Shown piece by piece: positions 18,865-27,418 of a DNA stretch of 64,000 bases; positions within the stretch are counted from its first letter, which is position 1, and each line of letters starts with the position of its first letter. Below the pieces are notes generated by a model. It made no database searches. It saw only the letters and a program-made list of their open reading frames with translations, and was not told the DNA's origin. The DNA is taken from contig PHBU01000001.1 of NCBI GenBank assembly GCA_002840685.1, positions 124,001 through 188,000 on the forward strand, given 5' to 3'. A program made the position numbers and the translations under genes. Source of the DNA: Chloroflexi bacterium HGW-Chloroflexi-6. GTDB lineage: Bacteria > Chloroflexota > Anaerolineae > Anaerolineales > Villigracilaceae.

Positions 18865-19418
18865 TCTGCGCTCCTTTCGATATGGAGCAGATTGCGCAGG
18901 CGCTCGCGGGCAGCGTTCAACAGCCATTTGACGGTTCCCGGAGCGGCGGAAAAGTTCTCAGCCATTTCTTTTTCGCTCATGCCCAGGTAATAGCGCTGGA
19001 CAATGGCGGTGCGCTGGCGAGGCGACAGGCTTTCGAGCGCCTTGAAAATCTGTTGTCGCAGATGGGCGTATTCAGCCTGGTCTTCGACGCTGGTGGCCTC
19101 GGTCAGCAGTTCGGGCAGGCTTTCGGCGTCGGCTCCATCTCCGATTTGCACCCAGCGCCGGGTCTTTTTGGCGGCATTGAACGCGGCGTTGGATACGCTG
19201 CGCAGCAGGTAAGGCTCGAAGGGCCGCGATTCATCAAAAGTGCGGATGCGTTGATACAGCCGCACGAACGTTTCCTGAACGACATCGTCGGCCATTTGTT
19301 CGTCGTGTGTGATGAGAAAAGCCGTTTGCACGGCCTTGCGTTGGTAGCGGGCTACCAAAATTTCCAGCCCGCCGATATCGCCGCTTTTCAGGCGGCGAAT
19401 GGCTTGCAGATCGTCCAT
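18861..19418 (-). CDS. ECF-type RNA polymerase sigma factor
   Basis: 185 residues from the ATG at 19418, which has TTGGAG seven bases upstream (a TTG at 19430 is the alternative). Region 2 includes MADDVVQETFVRLYQRI. Region 4 (about 125-180) includes LSPRQRTAIVQRYYLGMSEK and the HTH KEMAENFSAAPGTVKWLL. Its stop overlaps the start of the anti-sigma-like gene. Upstream on the minus strand, CAACCTT lies about 16 bases before TATGAT. The AAC core resembles an ECF-type -35, so self-activation is possible. Confidence 0.9.
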   Translation of the reverse strand: MDDLQAIRRLKSGDIGGLEILVARYQRKAVQTAFLITHDEQMADDVVQETFVRLYQRIRTFDESRPFEPYLLRSVSNAAFNAAKKTRRWVQIGDGADAESLPELLTEATSVEDQAEYAHLRQQIFKALESLSPRQRTAIVQRYYLGMSEKEMAENFSAAPGTVKWLLNAARERLRNLLHIERSAE

Positions 19419-19581
19419 GGACTTCTCCAAAAGTAGTCAGAGCGCTCACTTATCATACAACAGCAGGCGAAAAAAGGTTGGGTGTTGCGGGAAATGAAAA
19501 CCAAGCCACGTTAGGCACGTCTATGGTACGATGAGAAATGATCAGCCGATAAGATTATGCCAAGATTTGGAGATTAACCTT

Positions 19582-20631
19582 ATGTTCTACAACAGGCTTA
19601 ATTTGAAACTTTTTTCGCTCATCTTTGCCGCCAGTCTGCTTTTAAGCGCCTGTGTTGGGGCAGCATCCACTACGCCAACCCTGGCGGCAAAGCCGCAGGC
19701 TACGCCAACGGCGCCACTTCCAACTTTTACCCCAACAGACCTGCCTACGGACACAATTACTCCTCGCCCCTCACGCACACCGAGTCCCCCCGAGCCGACG
19801 GAGACTCCTTTCTTCAAGGCTACAGAAATTGCCGAATTTCCCATCCAGTGCACCGATTTTGGGATAAACAGGATGGGTCCAGCCATTTCACCGGATGGAA
19901 ATTGGGTGGCAGTTTCCTGTGGATATAAACGAGACCCAAATTTGGAAATCGTTGACCGAAACGGTAAGCGCTGGACGCTAAATTACAAAGATTATCTACT
20001 AAAGGAATATATTGTGGATGGCCATACACCAATCGGGAATCTATATCCGAAGCATTGGTCAGCCGATGGGAGATACTTGTACTTCACAAGCTACATTGGC
20101 TTTGATGGCGGAGGCACTTGTTTTTATGGATTTGGCGCACATGGGCTATATCGAATAGATGTAAAAGATGGAGCAGTGTCTCCCGTTTTGCCTCTCAGTC
20201 CATCTATCGGAGGCTATGATATTGCCTTTTCACCCACCGGACGGCGTTTGGCATACCAAGGCGAAGGGGATCCCATTATCCTTGATCTACAAACCGGGGA
20301 TAAGCTCACAATCAAAATAGGAGATGATGATGCTGCTGGCAATTTCACCTGGTCGCCTGACGGTTTGGAGTTGGCTTATTCAACATGCAAATCGAAATCA
20401 AATGGCAACGATTTCTCCATCGAAAAATCCGCTATCAAAATTTACTCAATTCGAACCAACACATCGAGAACGGTTCTCGAAATTGATGAAACCATGTTCT
20501 TTATCCTAAGTTGGGAAATAGAAAGCATCATTGAAATTGCGCAGGGTCCATTTATGGACGGGCTAGACGGGGTTCCATATGATTTAAATTCCAGCCAATG
20601 GCTGGGGCCAACCCCAACTCCAATACGCTGA
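19582..20631 (+). CDS. TolB/PD40-like lipoprotein
   Basis: 349 residues from the ATG at 19582 (TTTGGAG upstream; another ATG at 19531 is less likely). The signal ends SLLLSAC, then a long Thr/Pro linker. Propeller-like repeats follow: GPAISPDGNWVAVSC, KHWSADGRYLYFTS, IAFSPTGRRLAYQG, FTWSPDGLELAYS. Probably lipid-anchored outside the membrane; ligand unknown. It ends in GPTPTPIR, almost the same C-terminus as the cassette-borne lipoprotein at 58838. It is AT-richer than the sigma/anti-sigma and UvrA genes around it. Confidence 0.75.
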   Translation: MFYNRLNLKLFSLIFAASLLLSACVGAASTTPTLAAKPQATPTAPLPTFTPTDLPTDTITPRPSRTPSPPEPTETPFFKATEIAEFPIQCTDFGINRMGPAISPDGNWVAVSCGYKRDPNLEIVDRNGKRWTLNYKDYLLKEYIVDGHTPIGNLYPKHWSADGRYLYFTSYIGFDGGGTCFYGFGAHGLYRIDVKDGAVSPVLPLSPSIGGYDIAFSPTGRRLAYQGEGDPIILDLQTGDKLTIKIGDDDAAGNFTWSPDGLELAYSTCKSKSNGNDFSIEKSAIKIYSIRTNTSRTVLEIDETMFFILSWEIESIIEIAQGPFMDGLDGVPYDLNSSQWLGPTPTPIR

Positions 20632-20706
20632 TTGTCAAACTCTCCTATTGCACACCAGGGTTCTACAATGGAATTAAAACACCCAATTCCATTCCCAGGA
20701 GAAACC

Positions 20707-23229
20707 ATGAATTCGACCATCACCATCCGCAACGCCCGCCTGCACAACCTGAAGAACGTCAGTTTGGAGATCCCCAAGAACAAGCTGGTCGTCTTCACCG
20801 GCATTTCCGGTTCGGGCAAATCGACCCTGGCCTTCGACATCCTCAACAAGGAAGGCCAGCGCCAGTATCTCGAGTCGCTTGGCTTTGTCGGTGACGGCTT
20901 GAGCAAACCGCCGGTGGATGCCATCATCGGCCTGTCGCCGACCATCAGCATCGACCAGCACCTGACCAACCACAGTCCGCGCTCGACCGTTGGCACCGTG
21001 ACCGAAGTCTTCACCTATTTGCGGGTGCTGTTTGCCCGGCTCGGGCATCGTCCCTGCCCGAAATGCGGCCAGGATGTGCCGCCGCTCACCTCGCAAGCCA
21101 TCGCCGAGGACTGGCATGATGACTCAGACGAATCCAGCAGTGAGAGCTTCCCCTGCCCGCACTGCGGCGCTCCGATCCCCGAAATGGGCATGGCGAACTT
21201 CTCCTTCAACAAGCCAGACGGTGCCTGCCCGACCTGCACCGGCCTGGGCGTGGTGCGCCAGGTTTTAGTCAGCCGCCTGCTCGACGAAAGCAAAAACATT
21301 CTCGAGGGCGGCCTGCCTGGTTGGGACGAGTTCCACATCAACTATTACAGCAAGATCCTGCAAAGCAGCGGCGACTTTTACGGGTTCAGCTTCGACCCGG
21401 CCAAACCGATCCGGTTATACAGCCAGGTCGAGCGCGATCTGCTGCTCTACGGCACAGACAGTCCGCAGCTTGGGCGGCATTTCCCCGGCAAAAAGCCGCC
21501 CGTCACCAACGCCCAGGGCCGCTTCGAGGGCGTTGCCACCAACCTGCTGCGCCGTTACGACGAGCATGCCACAAACGCCGCCTATCTCGAAAAGCTGGAA
21601 GAATTCTTCGCCACCCAGACCTGTCCCGACTGCCAGGGCGCGCGCCTGCGCCCCGAAAGCCGCGCCGTGACGGTCGCTGGCCGCACCATCATCAGCCTGG
21701 CGCACCTGCCGCTCAACGATCTGCGCGACTGGCTGGATAGCCTACATCCGCATTTCACCCCCGACGAAGCCCTGATCGCCGAACCCATCCTGGATGATCT
21801 GCACGACCGCCTGGGCCGCCTGATCGAGGTCGGCGCAGGCTACCTGAGCATGGAACGCGGCTCGCCGACCCTTTCGGCAGGCGAGGCTCAGCGCCTGCGC
21901 CTCTCGTCCCTGCTCGGCTCCGGCCTGACCGGCGTGCTGTACGTACTCGACGAGCCGACCATCGGTCTGCACCAGCGCGACACCCAGCGTCTGATCAGTG
22001 TCCTGCGCCGCCTGCGCGATCTGGGCAACACCGTCCTGGTCGTTGAACACGATCTGGAAATGATCCGCGCGGCAGATTATCTGGTGGATGTCGGCCCGGG
22101 AGCCGGGAAACACGGCGGACAGATTGTCGCCGCCGGCACGCCGGCCGAGGTGGCTGCGGCGGAAAACTCTCTCACCGGCGCCTTTCTCGCCGCCAAAATG
22201 ACGGTTGCCTCCCCTGAAAAAAGGCGCATTCCCAACGGCAAAGCCCTGACCATCCACGGCGCGCGCCAGTACAACCTGAAAAACCTGACGGTGCAGATCC
22301 CGCTCGGGGTTCTGGTAGCGGTGACGGGTGTTTCTGGCTCCGGCAAATCCTCGCTGATCTTCGACATCCTCGACCGCGCCGCCCATGCCCGCTTTAATGG
22401 CAGCGCCGATCAGCCCGGCGAGCACGACTCCATCGACGGCTTCGAGCATCTCGACAAGGTCATCACCATCGACCAGGCCCACATTGGGCGCATCCCGCGC
22501 TCGAATGCCGCCACCTACTCGGACACCTTTACCCCCATCCGCGAAGCTTTTGCCGCCCAAGCCGAATCCAAAGAACGAAAACTGACCGCCCGGCACTTCT
22601 CGTTCAACGTTCCCGGCGGGCGCTGCGAGCGCTGCGAGGGCGCCGGAACCCTGACCGTCAAGATGCACTTCATGCCCGATGTCGAAGTGCGCTGCCCGGC
22701 CTGCCATGGACGGCGCTTCACCCGCGAAACCCTTGCCGTCAAGTATCTCGGCTACGATATTTCGCAAGTGCTTAATCTGACAGTCGAGGAAGCCCTCGAC
22801 CTGTTCAAAGACATCCCAGCTGCCAGATCGCGCCTGAAAGTAATGACGGATGTCGGCCTGGGCTACCTGCAGCTCGGGCAGCCCGCCACCACGCTCTCGG
22901 GCGGCGAGGCCCAACGCATCAAACTCGCCAAAGAGCTGGGCCGTCGCGGCACCGGCAAGACTCTCTACCTGCTCGATGAACCGACCACCGGCCTGCACCC
23001 CGCCGACACCGCCCGCCTGCTGATTGTGCTTCAAAGACTGGTCGAAGCGGGCAACTCGGTTGTCGTCGTCGAACACAACCTCGACCTGGTGCGCGCCGCA
23101 GACTGGGTCATCGACCTCGGCCCCGAAGGCGGCCTCTCGGGCGGCGAACTGCTTGCCGAAGGCACCCCCGAACAAATTGCCGAAGTGGAAAGATCGTACA
23201 CGGGGCAATGCTTGAAAGATATGCTGTAA
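20707..23229 (+). CDS. UvrA-like ABC ATPase lacking the UvrB-binding domain
   Basis: 840 residues from the ATG at 20707, with CAGGAG upstream. Two ABC modules carry Walker A GISGSGKS (about 33-40) and GVSGSGKSS (about 540), and signatures LSAGEAQRLRL and LSGGEAQRIKL. Zinc ligands include CPKCG, CPHCG, CPTC and the later CERCEGAG/CPACHG pair. In classical UvrA (about 940 residues) a UvrB-binding domain of roughly 100 residues sits between the first and second Cys pairs; here only about 30 residues do. This matches UvrA2-type or drug-resistance UvrA paralogues. DNA binding is likely; canonical excision repair with UvrB less so. Confidence 0.88.
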   Translation: MNSTITIRNARLHNLKNVSLEIPKNKLVVFTGISGSGKSTLAFDILNKEGQRQYLESLGFVGDGLSKPPVDAIIGLSPTISIDQHLTNHSPRSTVGTVTEVFTYLRVLFARLGHRPCPKCGQDVPPLTSQAIAEDWHDDSDESSSESFPCPHCGAPIPEMGMANFSFNKPDGACPTCTGLGVVRQVLVSRLLDESKNILEGGLPGWDEFHINYYSKILQSSGDFYGFSFDPAKPIRLYSQVERDLLLYGTDSPQLGRHFPGKKPPVTNAQGRFEGVATNLLRRYDEHATNAAYLEKLEEFFATQTCPDCQGARLRPESRAVTVAGRTIISLAHLPLNDLRDWLDSLHPHFTPDEALIAEPILDDLHDRLGRLIEVGAGYLSMERGSPTLSAGEAQRLRLSSLLGSGLTGVLYVLDEPTIGLHQRDTQRLISVLRRLRDLGNTVLVVEHDLEMIRAADYLVDVGPGAGKHGGQIVAAGTPAEVAAAENSLTGAFLAAKMTVASPEKRRIPNGKALTIHGARQYNLKNLTVQIPLGVLVAVTGVSGSGKSSLIFDILDRAAHARFNGSADQPGEHDSIDGFEHLDKVITIDQAHIGRIPRSNAATYSDTFTPIREAFAAQAESKERKLTARHFSFNVPGGRCERCEGAGTLTVKMHFMPDVEVRCPACHGRRFTRETLAVKYLGYDISQVLNLTVEEALDLFKDIPAARSRLKVMTDVGLGYLQLGQPATTLSGGEAQRIKLAKELGRRGTGKTLYLLDEPTTGLHPADTARLLIVLQRLVEAGNSVVVVEHNLDLVRAADWVIDLGPEGGLSGGELLAEGTPEQIAEVERSYTGQCLKDML

Positions 23230-23268
23230 AGCTTAACCCCCTCCCACCTTCGCAAATTCACGCGAAGC

Positions 23269-23307
23269 GCGTCCCCCATTTTCCAAACTTCGGAAAATGG
23301 GGGACGC
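23269..23307. terminator. Strong 16-bp hairpin after the uvrA-like gene
   Basis: GCGTCCCCCATTTTCC (23269-23284) pairs perfectly with GGAAAATGGGGGACGC (23292-23307) around 7 bases, followed by TTT. It lies 40 bases after the stop. Confidence 0.6.
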
Positions 23308-23341
23308 TTTGGTAACCTGTCAATTCACGGACAAGAACCTC

Positions 23342-23370
23342 CCCTAAATTCCGGTATTTGGAATTTAGGG
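23342..23370. repeat. Second hairpin in the 23.2-23.7 kb gap
   Basis: CCCTAAATTCC (23342-23352) pairs with GGAATTTAGGG (23360-23370). The 513-base gap holds no gene: only hairpins, the ACCTGACAGG-type element and the promoter zone of the PTS regulator. Confidence 0.55.
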
Positions 23371-23436
23371 CTGTTTTGCCTGCCGTGTTTTCCAGCAGGG
23401 GGCCAAGATGGGACCGCACCATCTACAATCTTTTCA

Positions 23437-23536
23437 AGATCTGACAGGTTTCAGCGGCGATTCGCCGGGGCAGGAAAATTGTGATGCAAGAGCCTGCGCC
23501 CGGAAAGATACACCGGAAACCTGTCAGGTCTGCAAA
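23437..23536. repeat. Element with CTGACAGGTTTC inverted ends (copy 2)
   Basis: CTGACAGGTTTC (23441-23452) and GAAACCTGTCAG (about 23516-23527) are complementary ends around a GC-rich core about 60 bases long. The ends match copy 1 at 16108-16201 while the cores differ, as expected of a mobile palindromic repeat. Confidence 0.6.
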
Positions 23537-23611
23537 TATGCCAGATCAATACAAAAACCATCCATTTAGATACCAGGGTTGATCTTTTACTGCATCAAAA
23601 GGAGAAAATAG

Positions 23612-23642
23612 TATACTTTTGTCATAACTTATCGGACAAAAG
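23612..23642 (+). promoter_or_regulatory. Candidate -10 with operator-like dyad ahead of the PTS regulator
   Basis: TATACT (23612-23617) overlaps the left half of a perfect dyad: CTTTTGTC (23616-23623) and GACAAAAG (23635-23642), 11-base spacer. It lies about 100 bases before the regulator ATG and could bind a repressor or activator. Confidence 0.35.
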
Positions 23643-23742
23643 ATGCTCTAAATCGATCGGCATTCACAACGGATTAACCTAAAATATATTCAAGTTCCTG
23701 ATGCTTCCTTCCTCGTTGCTTTCTGAAAGAGTTTGAACCGGC

Positions 23743-25293
23743 ATGATCACGCTCACCACCCGCCAGAGAGACATTCTCAAAGCAATCCTTGAGGCCAACC
23801 GCGCCATTGGTTCGGTTGAATTGGCGGGCCAGCTGCATCTTACCCCGCGCCAGGTGAACTACAGCCTGCAAGGGGTCAAGGTCTGGCTGCAGCAGCACAA
23901 TCAGGATCTGGCAATTTTGCCAGGTGTTGGGTTTTCAACGTCGATGGCCCCCGAGCAGGCGCGCTCCCTGGTGGATGAGATCAACCTGCACGTAGGTGTT
24001 CAGATCGTTTTATCGGCGAGTCAACGTCAGCAGTTGCTGGCGTTGTTTTTATTAACCAGGACTGAGCCGTTCATCCTTTCGCAGCTTGAGCAAATCGGCC
24101 AGGTATCGCGCATGACCCTGATGAAAGATCTGGATGAGATCGAGGCCTGGCTCGGGCAGCAAAAGCTGGATCTGATCCGTAAGCCGCATTTCGGGATCCA
24201 GGTCAGCGGCGCAGAACGCAATTGCCAGCAGGCCCTTGCCGAACTGCTGTGGGGCGAGACATCTTTTAGCGGCGACCCGATCACAGCCATCACCCATTCT
24301 GACGGTCTGGTCTTCAACCTGAGCGGCGACGCGGCGCTCCTGTCCCTGGTGCGGCACACCAACGACTGGCTGTCCGGCATTCGCATGCGGCGCACGATCG
24401 GCCTGGTTGCCAAATCCGAAGAGCAGTTGGGCGGCAGGTTTACCGACGATGCCGTTTTACATCTGGCGTTGATTTTTGCGATCATGGACAAGCGCATTCA
24501 GAACGGGCGGCACATCGAAGCCGATGGAAAAACCCTGACCTGGCTGCAATCTGCCAAAATCTGGCCGGTGGCTGCCTACGTTGCCCGCCACCTGGGCCGG
24601 GACATGAGCACCGATTGGACTTCCGGCGACATTGGCGGGGTGGCCATGGAAATGCTGGCCGCGCCGCGCAATGAGATCTTGCCCGGCGAACTGGAACGCA
24701 ACAACGAATTTACCGCGCTGATCGAGCGCCTGATGGAATATATCAGCCAGGCTTACGACATCCCCAAGATGAAATATGACCGCACCCTGCAAAACGGCTT
24801 TCTGAACAATATCGTCCCGGCCTGTTTTCGGCAGCGTTTCAACCTGTGGTTCCCGGTCAGCCTGAACAATGCCGGCCTGCCCGAGGAATACAAGCAGGAA
24901 AACCGGATCGCGCAGGAAGTCGCCCGCATGGTGCAGGAACACACCGGCTTGCTGCTGCCGCAGGGCGAAATCAACAACCTGGTCGTTTTGCTGCGCGCGG
25001 CCTTCATCCGCAACCGGACCTATCGTTTTGAGCGGATCATCGTGGTTTGCCCGAGCGGCATGGCCACTGCCCAGCTGCTGGTTGCCCGCTTAAATGCGCG
25101 TTTTCCGTATCTCAACAATCTGGAAGTGATCTCGCTGCGCGACCTGACTCTGGCCCTGGTCAACTCTGCCGACCTGATCCTGACCACCATTCCCCTGCCC
25201 AAACAATTTGCGAGTGTGTCTGCCAAGACCATTCAGGTCCACCCTTTGTTGATGCCCGAAGACATCGAAACCATCACCCGTTTTTTAAGCTAG
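23743..25293 (+). CDS. mtlR: PRD-containing PTS operon regulator (MtlR/BglG-type activator)
   Basis: 516 residues. An N-terminal HTH pair (about 4-60: TTRQRDILKAILEANRAIGS, LHLTPRQVNYSL; and about 95-140) precedes two PRD modules (about 195-400; DDAVLHLALIFAIMDKRI supplies a conserved His). A GatB-like EIIB domain follows (about 425-515), with Cys in VVCPSGMATAQLL. Classical MtlR (about 690 residues) continues into an EIIA domain, which is missing here. PTS-controlled phosphorylation of PRD and EIIB would set activity. It is upstream of and co-directional with the mannitol-type PTS genes, hence its likely target. Confidence 0.85.
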   Translation: MITLTTRQRDILKAILEANRAIGSVELAGQLHLTPRQVNYSLQGVKVWLQQHNQDLAILPGVGFSTSMAPEQARSLVDEINLHVGVQIVLSASQRQQLLALFLLTRTEPFILSQLEQIGQVSRMTLMKDLDEIEAWLGQQKLDLIRKPHFGIQVSGAERNCQQALAELLWGETSFSGDPITAITHSDGLVFNLSGDAALLSLVRHTNDWLSGIRMRRTIGLVAKSEEQLGGRFTDDAVLHLALIFAIMDKRIQNGRHIEADGKTLTWLQSAKIWPVAAYVARHLGRDMSTDWTSGDIGGVAMEMLAAPRNEILPGELERNNEFTALIERLMEYISQAYDIPKMKYDRTLQNGFLNNIVPACFRQRFNLWFPVSLNNAGLPEEYKQENRIAQEVARMVQEHTGLLLPQGEINNLVVLLRAAFIRNRTYRFERIIVVCPSGMATAQLLVARLNARFPYLNNLEVISLRDLTLALVNSADLILTTIPLPKQFASVSAKTIQVHPLLMPEDIETITRFLS

Positions 25294-25424
25294 CATCTTT
25301 TTGGTTGTCCGGCAACTTTTCGATCGTTGCCTTGTAATACGGGAGGCTTTGCGCAGAGTCGCCCACTTCATACGCAAGCCTGAGAACTCAGGCAAAAACA
25401 AAATCTTGAAAGGAGAAGTAAAAA

Positions 25425-26507
25425 ATGCGAGAAAAGCTGCAACAATTTGGTGGGTTCATGGCCGGCATGGTCATCCCCAACATCGGCGCAATCCTCGCCT
25501 GGGGTTTGATCACCGCTTTCTTCATCCCCACCGGCTGGATCCCGAATGAAACGTTTGTCAAACTGGTTGATCCAATGATTTTCTATCTACTGCCCCTGCT
25601 CATCGGTTATATGGGTGGTCGGATGGTCTATGATGACAAAGTGCGCGGCGGTGTGGTTGGCGCAGTGGTTACCATGGGCGCAATCGTTGGCGCAACCGGC
25701 AAGCCCATGTTCCTGGGCGCCATGATCATGGGGCCGCTGGGCGGTTGGCTCATCAAAAAAGTGGATGAATTTCTGGATCCCAAGATTCCTGTGGGCTTTG
25801 AAATGTTGGTCAGCAACTTTGCATCTGCCATTCTTGGCGCCATTCTGGCCATGTTCGGCATGATCGTGGTTGGGCCGCTGGTGGGTGGCGCCAGCGATGC
25901 GGCTGGTGTCGCGGTACAGTGGTTGATCGATGCCCGGCTTCTGCCGCTGGCGGCCATCATCATCGAACCGGCCAAGATTTTGTTCCTGAACAACGCTCTT
26001 AACCACGGCGTCCTGAGCCCGCTGGGAATTGCTGCGGCCAAAGATACCGGGCGCGCGATCCACTTCCTGCTCGAGACCAACCCCGGCCCAGGCCTGGGCC
26101 TGCTGATCGCCTTCTATGTGGCGGGCAAAAAGATGCTCAAAGACTCGGCCCCCGGCGCGATGATTATTCACTTCTTGGGCGGCATTCATGAGATCTACTT
26201 CCCCTACGTGCTGGCGCACCCGATTATTCTTTTGGCGATGATTGCCGGTGGCATGTCTGCCAACCTATGGTTTGTGATCAGCAATGCTGGCCTTGTAGCT
26301 CCCCCCTCTCCTGGCTCGATCTTTGCTTACCTGGCCGTTATTCCGCCCGGACAGCATTTCCAGGTGTTGACCGGCGTTTTGATCGGCGCAGTTGTTTCCT
26401 TCCTGGTCGGCGCTTTCATCCTGCGCATCAACCCGGTTCACGAGGAAACAGAGGAAGAAGAGACCACCACTGCAGTTGGAACTGTACCTGGTTTAGCGGC
26501 AAACTAA
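25425..26507 (+). CDS. mtlA: PTS mannitol-type permease, EIIC subunit
   Basis: 360 residues, all membrane domain: EIIC without the fused IIB and IIA found in E. coli MtlA. It transports and helps phosphorylate the hexitol. Family features: [20 protein letters not shown] at the N-terminus, GGRMVYDD, and [16 protein letters not shown], the conserved mannitol-EIIC active-site loop. A cytosolic acidic tail ends it ([12 protein letters not shown]). AAAGGAGAAG precedes the ATG. The 130-base leader after the regulator shows no clear terminator. IIB follows 98 bases later with a weak hairpin possible between. Confidence 0.92.
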   Translation: MREKLQQFGGFMAGMVIPNIGAILAWGLITAFFIPTGWIPNETFVKLVDPMIFYLLPLLIGYMGGRMVYDDKVRGGVVGAVVTMGAIVGATGKPMFLGAMIMGPLGGWLIKKVDEFLDPKIPVGFEMLVSNFASAILGAILAMFGMIVVGPLVGGASDAAGVAVQWLIDARLLPLAAIIIEPAKILFLNNALNHGVLSPLGIAAAKDTGRAIHFLLETNPGPGLGLLIAFYVAGKKMLKDSAPGAMIIHFLGGIHEIYFPYVLAHPIILLAMIAGGMSANLWFVISNAGLVAPPSPGSIFAYLAVIPPGQHFQVLTGVLIGAVVSFLVGAFILRINPVHEETEEEETTTAVGTVPGLAAN

Positions 26508-26605
26508 ATCGGGTAAACCTGAACAGGGCAGGTGCGGCAGTCTCCTCTCCGCACTCGATTATACCTTCTGCTGCACCTGCCCGTTAGAAATTAGGAGCGT
26601 GTAAT

Positions 26606-26935
26606 ATGTCACAATCCATCCTTGCAAGCCAGGTTAAAACCATCATTTTCGCCTGCGAAGCTGGAATGGGCTCCAGCCTGATGAGCGTCAATTCGCTGAA
26701 AAAGAAACTCAAGGCTGCCCAGATCAATGATGTTGTCGTTGTTCACAAACCGGCTCGTGAGATCCCGACTGATGCCCAGGTTGTGATCGTCCACAAGGGA
26801 CTTGCCAAAACCGCCCGCACCAAAGCGCCGAATGCGGTGGTGCTGGCCTTCAATCACTTTTTGAACGATCCCATTTTCGACAAGCTGATCAAAGCCTTTG
26901 TTGAAAAAACTGAAATTGTTTCAACAGAAGTGTAA
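26606..26935 (+). CDS. PTS mannitol-type EIIB
   Basis: 109 residues. A single IIB domain carries the phospho-Cys at residue 17 in FACEAGMGSSLMS, the mannitol-family signature. It receives phosphate from EIIA and passes it to the sugar bound by EIIC. Its stop lies 1 base before the EIIA ATG, so the pair is tightly coupled. Confidence 0.92.
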   Translation: MSQSILASQVKTIIFACEAGMGSSLMSVNSLKKKLKAAQINDVVVVHKPAREIPTDAQVVIVHKGLAKTARTKAPNAVVLAFNHFLNDPIFDKLIKAFVEKTEIVSTEV

Positions 26936-26936
26936 T

Positions 26937-27365
26937 ATGACCATCCTCTCGAAAGACCGCATTTCTTTGCAAACCAGCGCCAGCGACAAAGCGGATGCCA
27001 TTCGCAAGGCCGGACAATTGTTGGTCGCAACCGGCTGTGTTTTGCCTGAATATGTCGATGGCATGCTGGCCCGCGAACAGTCCATGTCCACCAGTCTCGG
27101 CAACGGCGTCGCCATCCCGCATGGCGTCTATGAAAACCGCGGGCATATCCTAAAAACCGGCATTTCCGTGCTGCAACTCCCGGCCGGGGTCGATTGGGAC
27201 GAGGGCGAGATGATCTACCTCGTCATCGGCATTGCCGCACAAGGTGATGAACACGTTGGTGTGCTCGCAAACCTGGCCGAGGTCATTGACGATGAAAACA
27301 ACCTGGCAGAATTGTTCCAGACAACCGACCCCGAAGTGATTGTGAAATACCTGGGCGCAAGCTAA
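26937..27365 (+). CDS. mtlF: PTS mannitol/fructose-type EIIA
   Basis: 142 residues from the ATG at 26937. The phosphorylated His is residue 62 in GNGVAIPHGVYENR. It accepts phosphate from HPr and donates it to EIIB Cys17. Stand-alone EIIA of this length is the usual MtlF form. It lies between the IIB gene and the HPr-EI fusion in the same operon. Confidence 0.92.
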   Translation: MTILSKDRISLQTSASDKADAIRKAGQLLVATGCVLPEYVDGMLAREQSMSTSLGNGVAIPHGVYENRGHILKTGISVLQLPAGVDWDEGEMIYLVIGIAAQGDEHVGVLANLAEVIDDENNLAELFQTTDPEVIVKYLGAS

Positions 27366-27418
27366 CTTCTCAGACTTGCAACGATGCGTAACCCTTTACG
27401 CAGAAGACAGAGCCTGTC

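Noticed and set aside
21742..23208. 488-codon open frame opposite the uvrA-like gene
   Set aside because: It mirrors GC-rich codons of a well-supported gene and has no motif. The same applies to long frames opposite alpha-galactosidase (9235-10482), HPr-EI (27743-28714), the dehydrogenase (30071-31432), the cyclase-ATPase (37611-38861), GH3 (44685-45980) and htpG (48485-49525).
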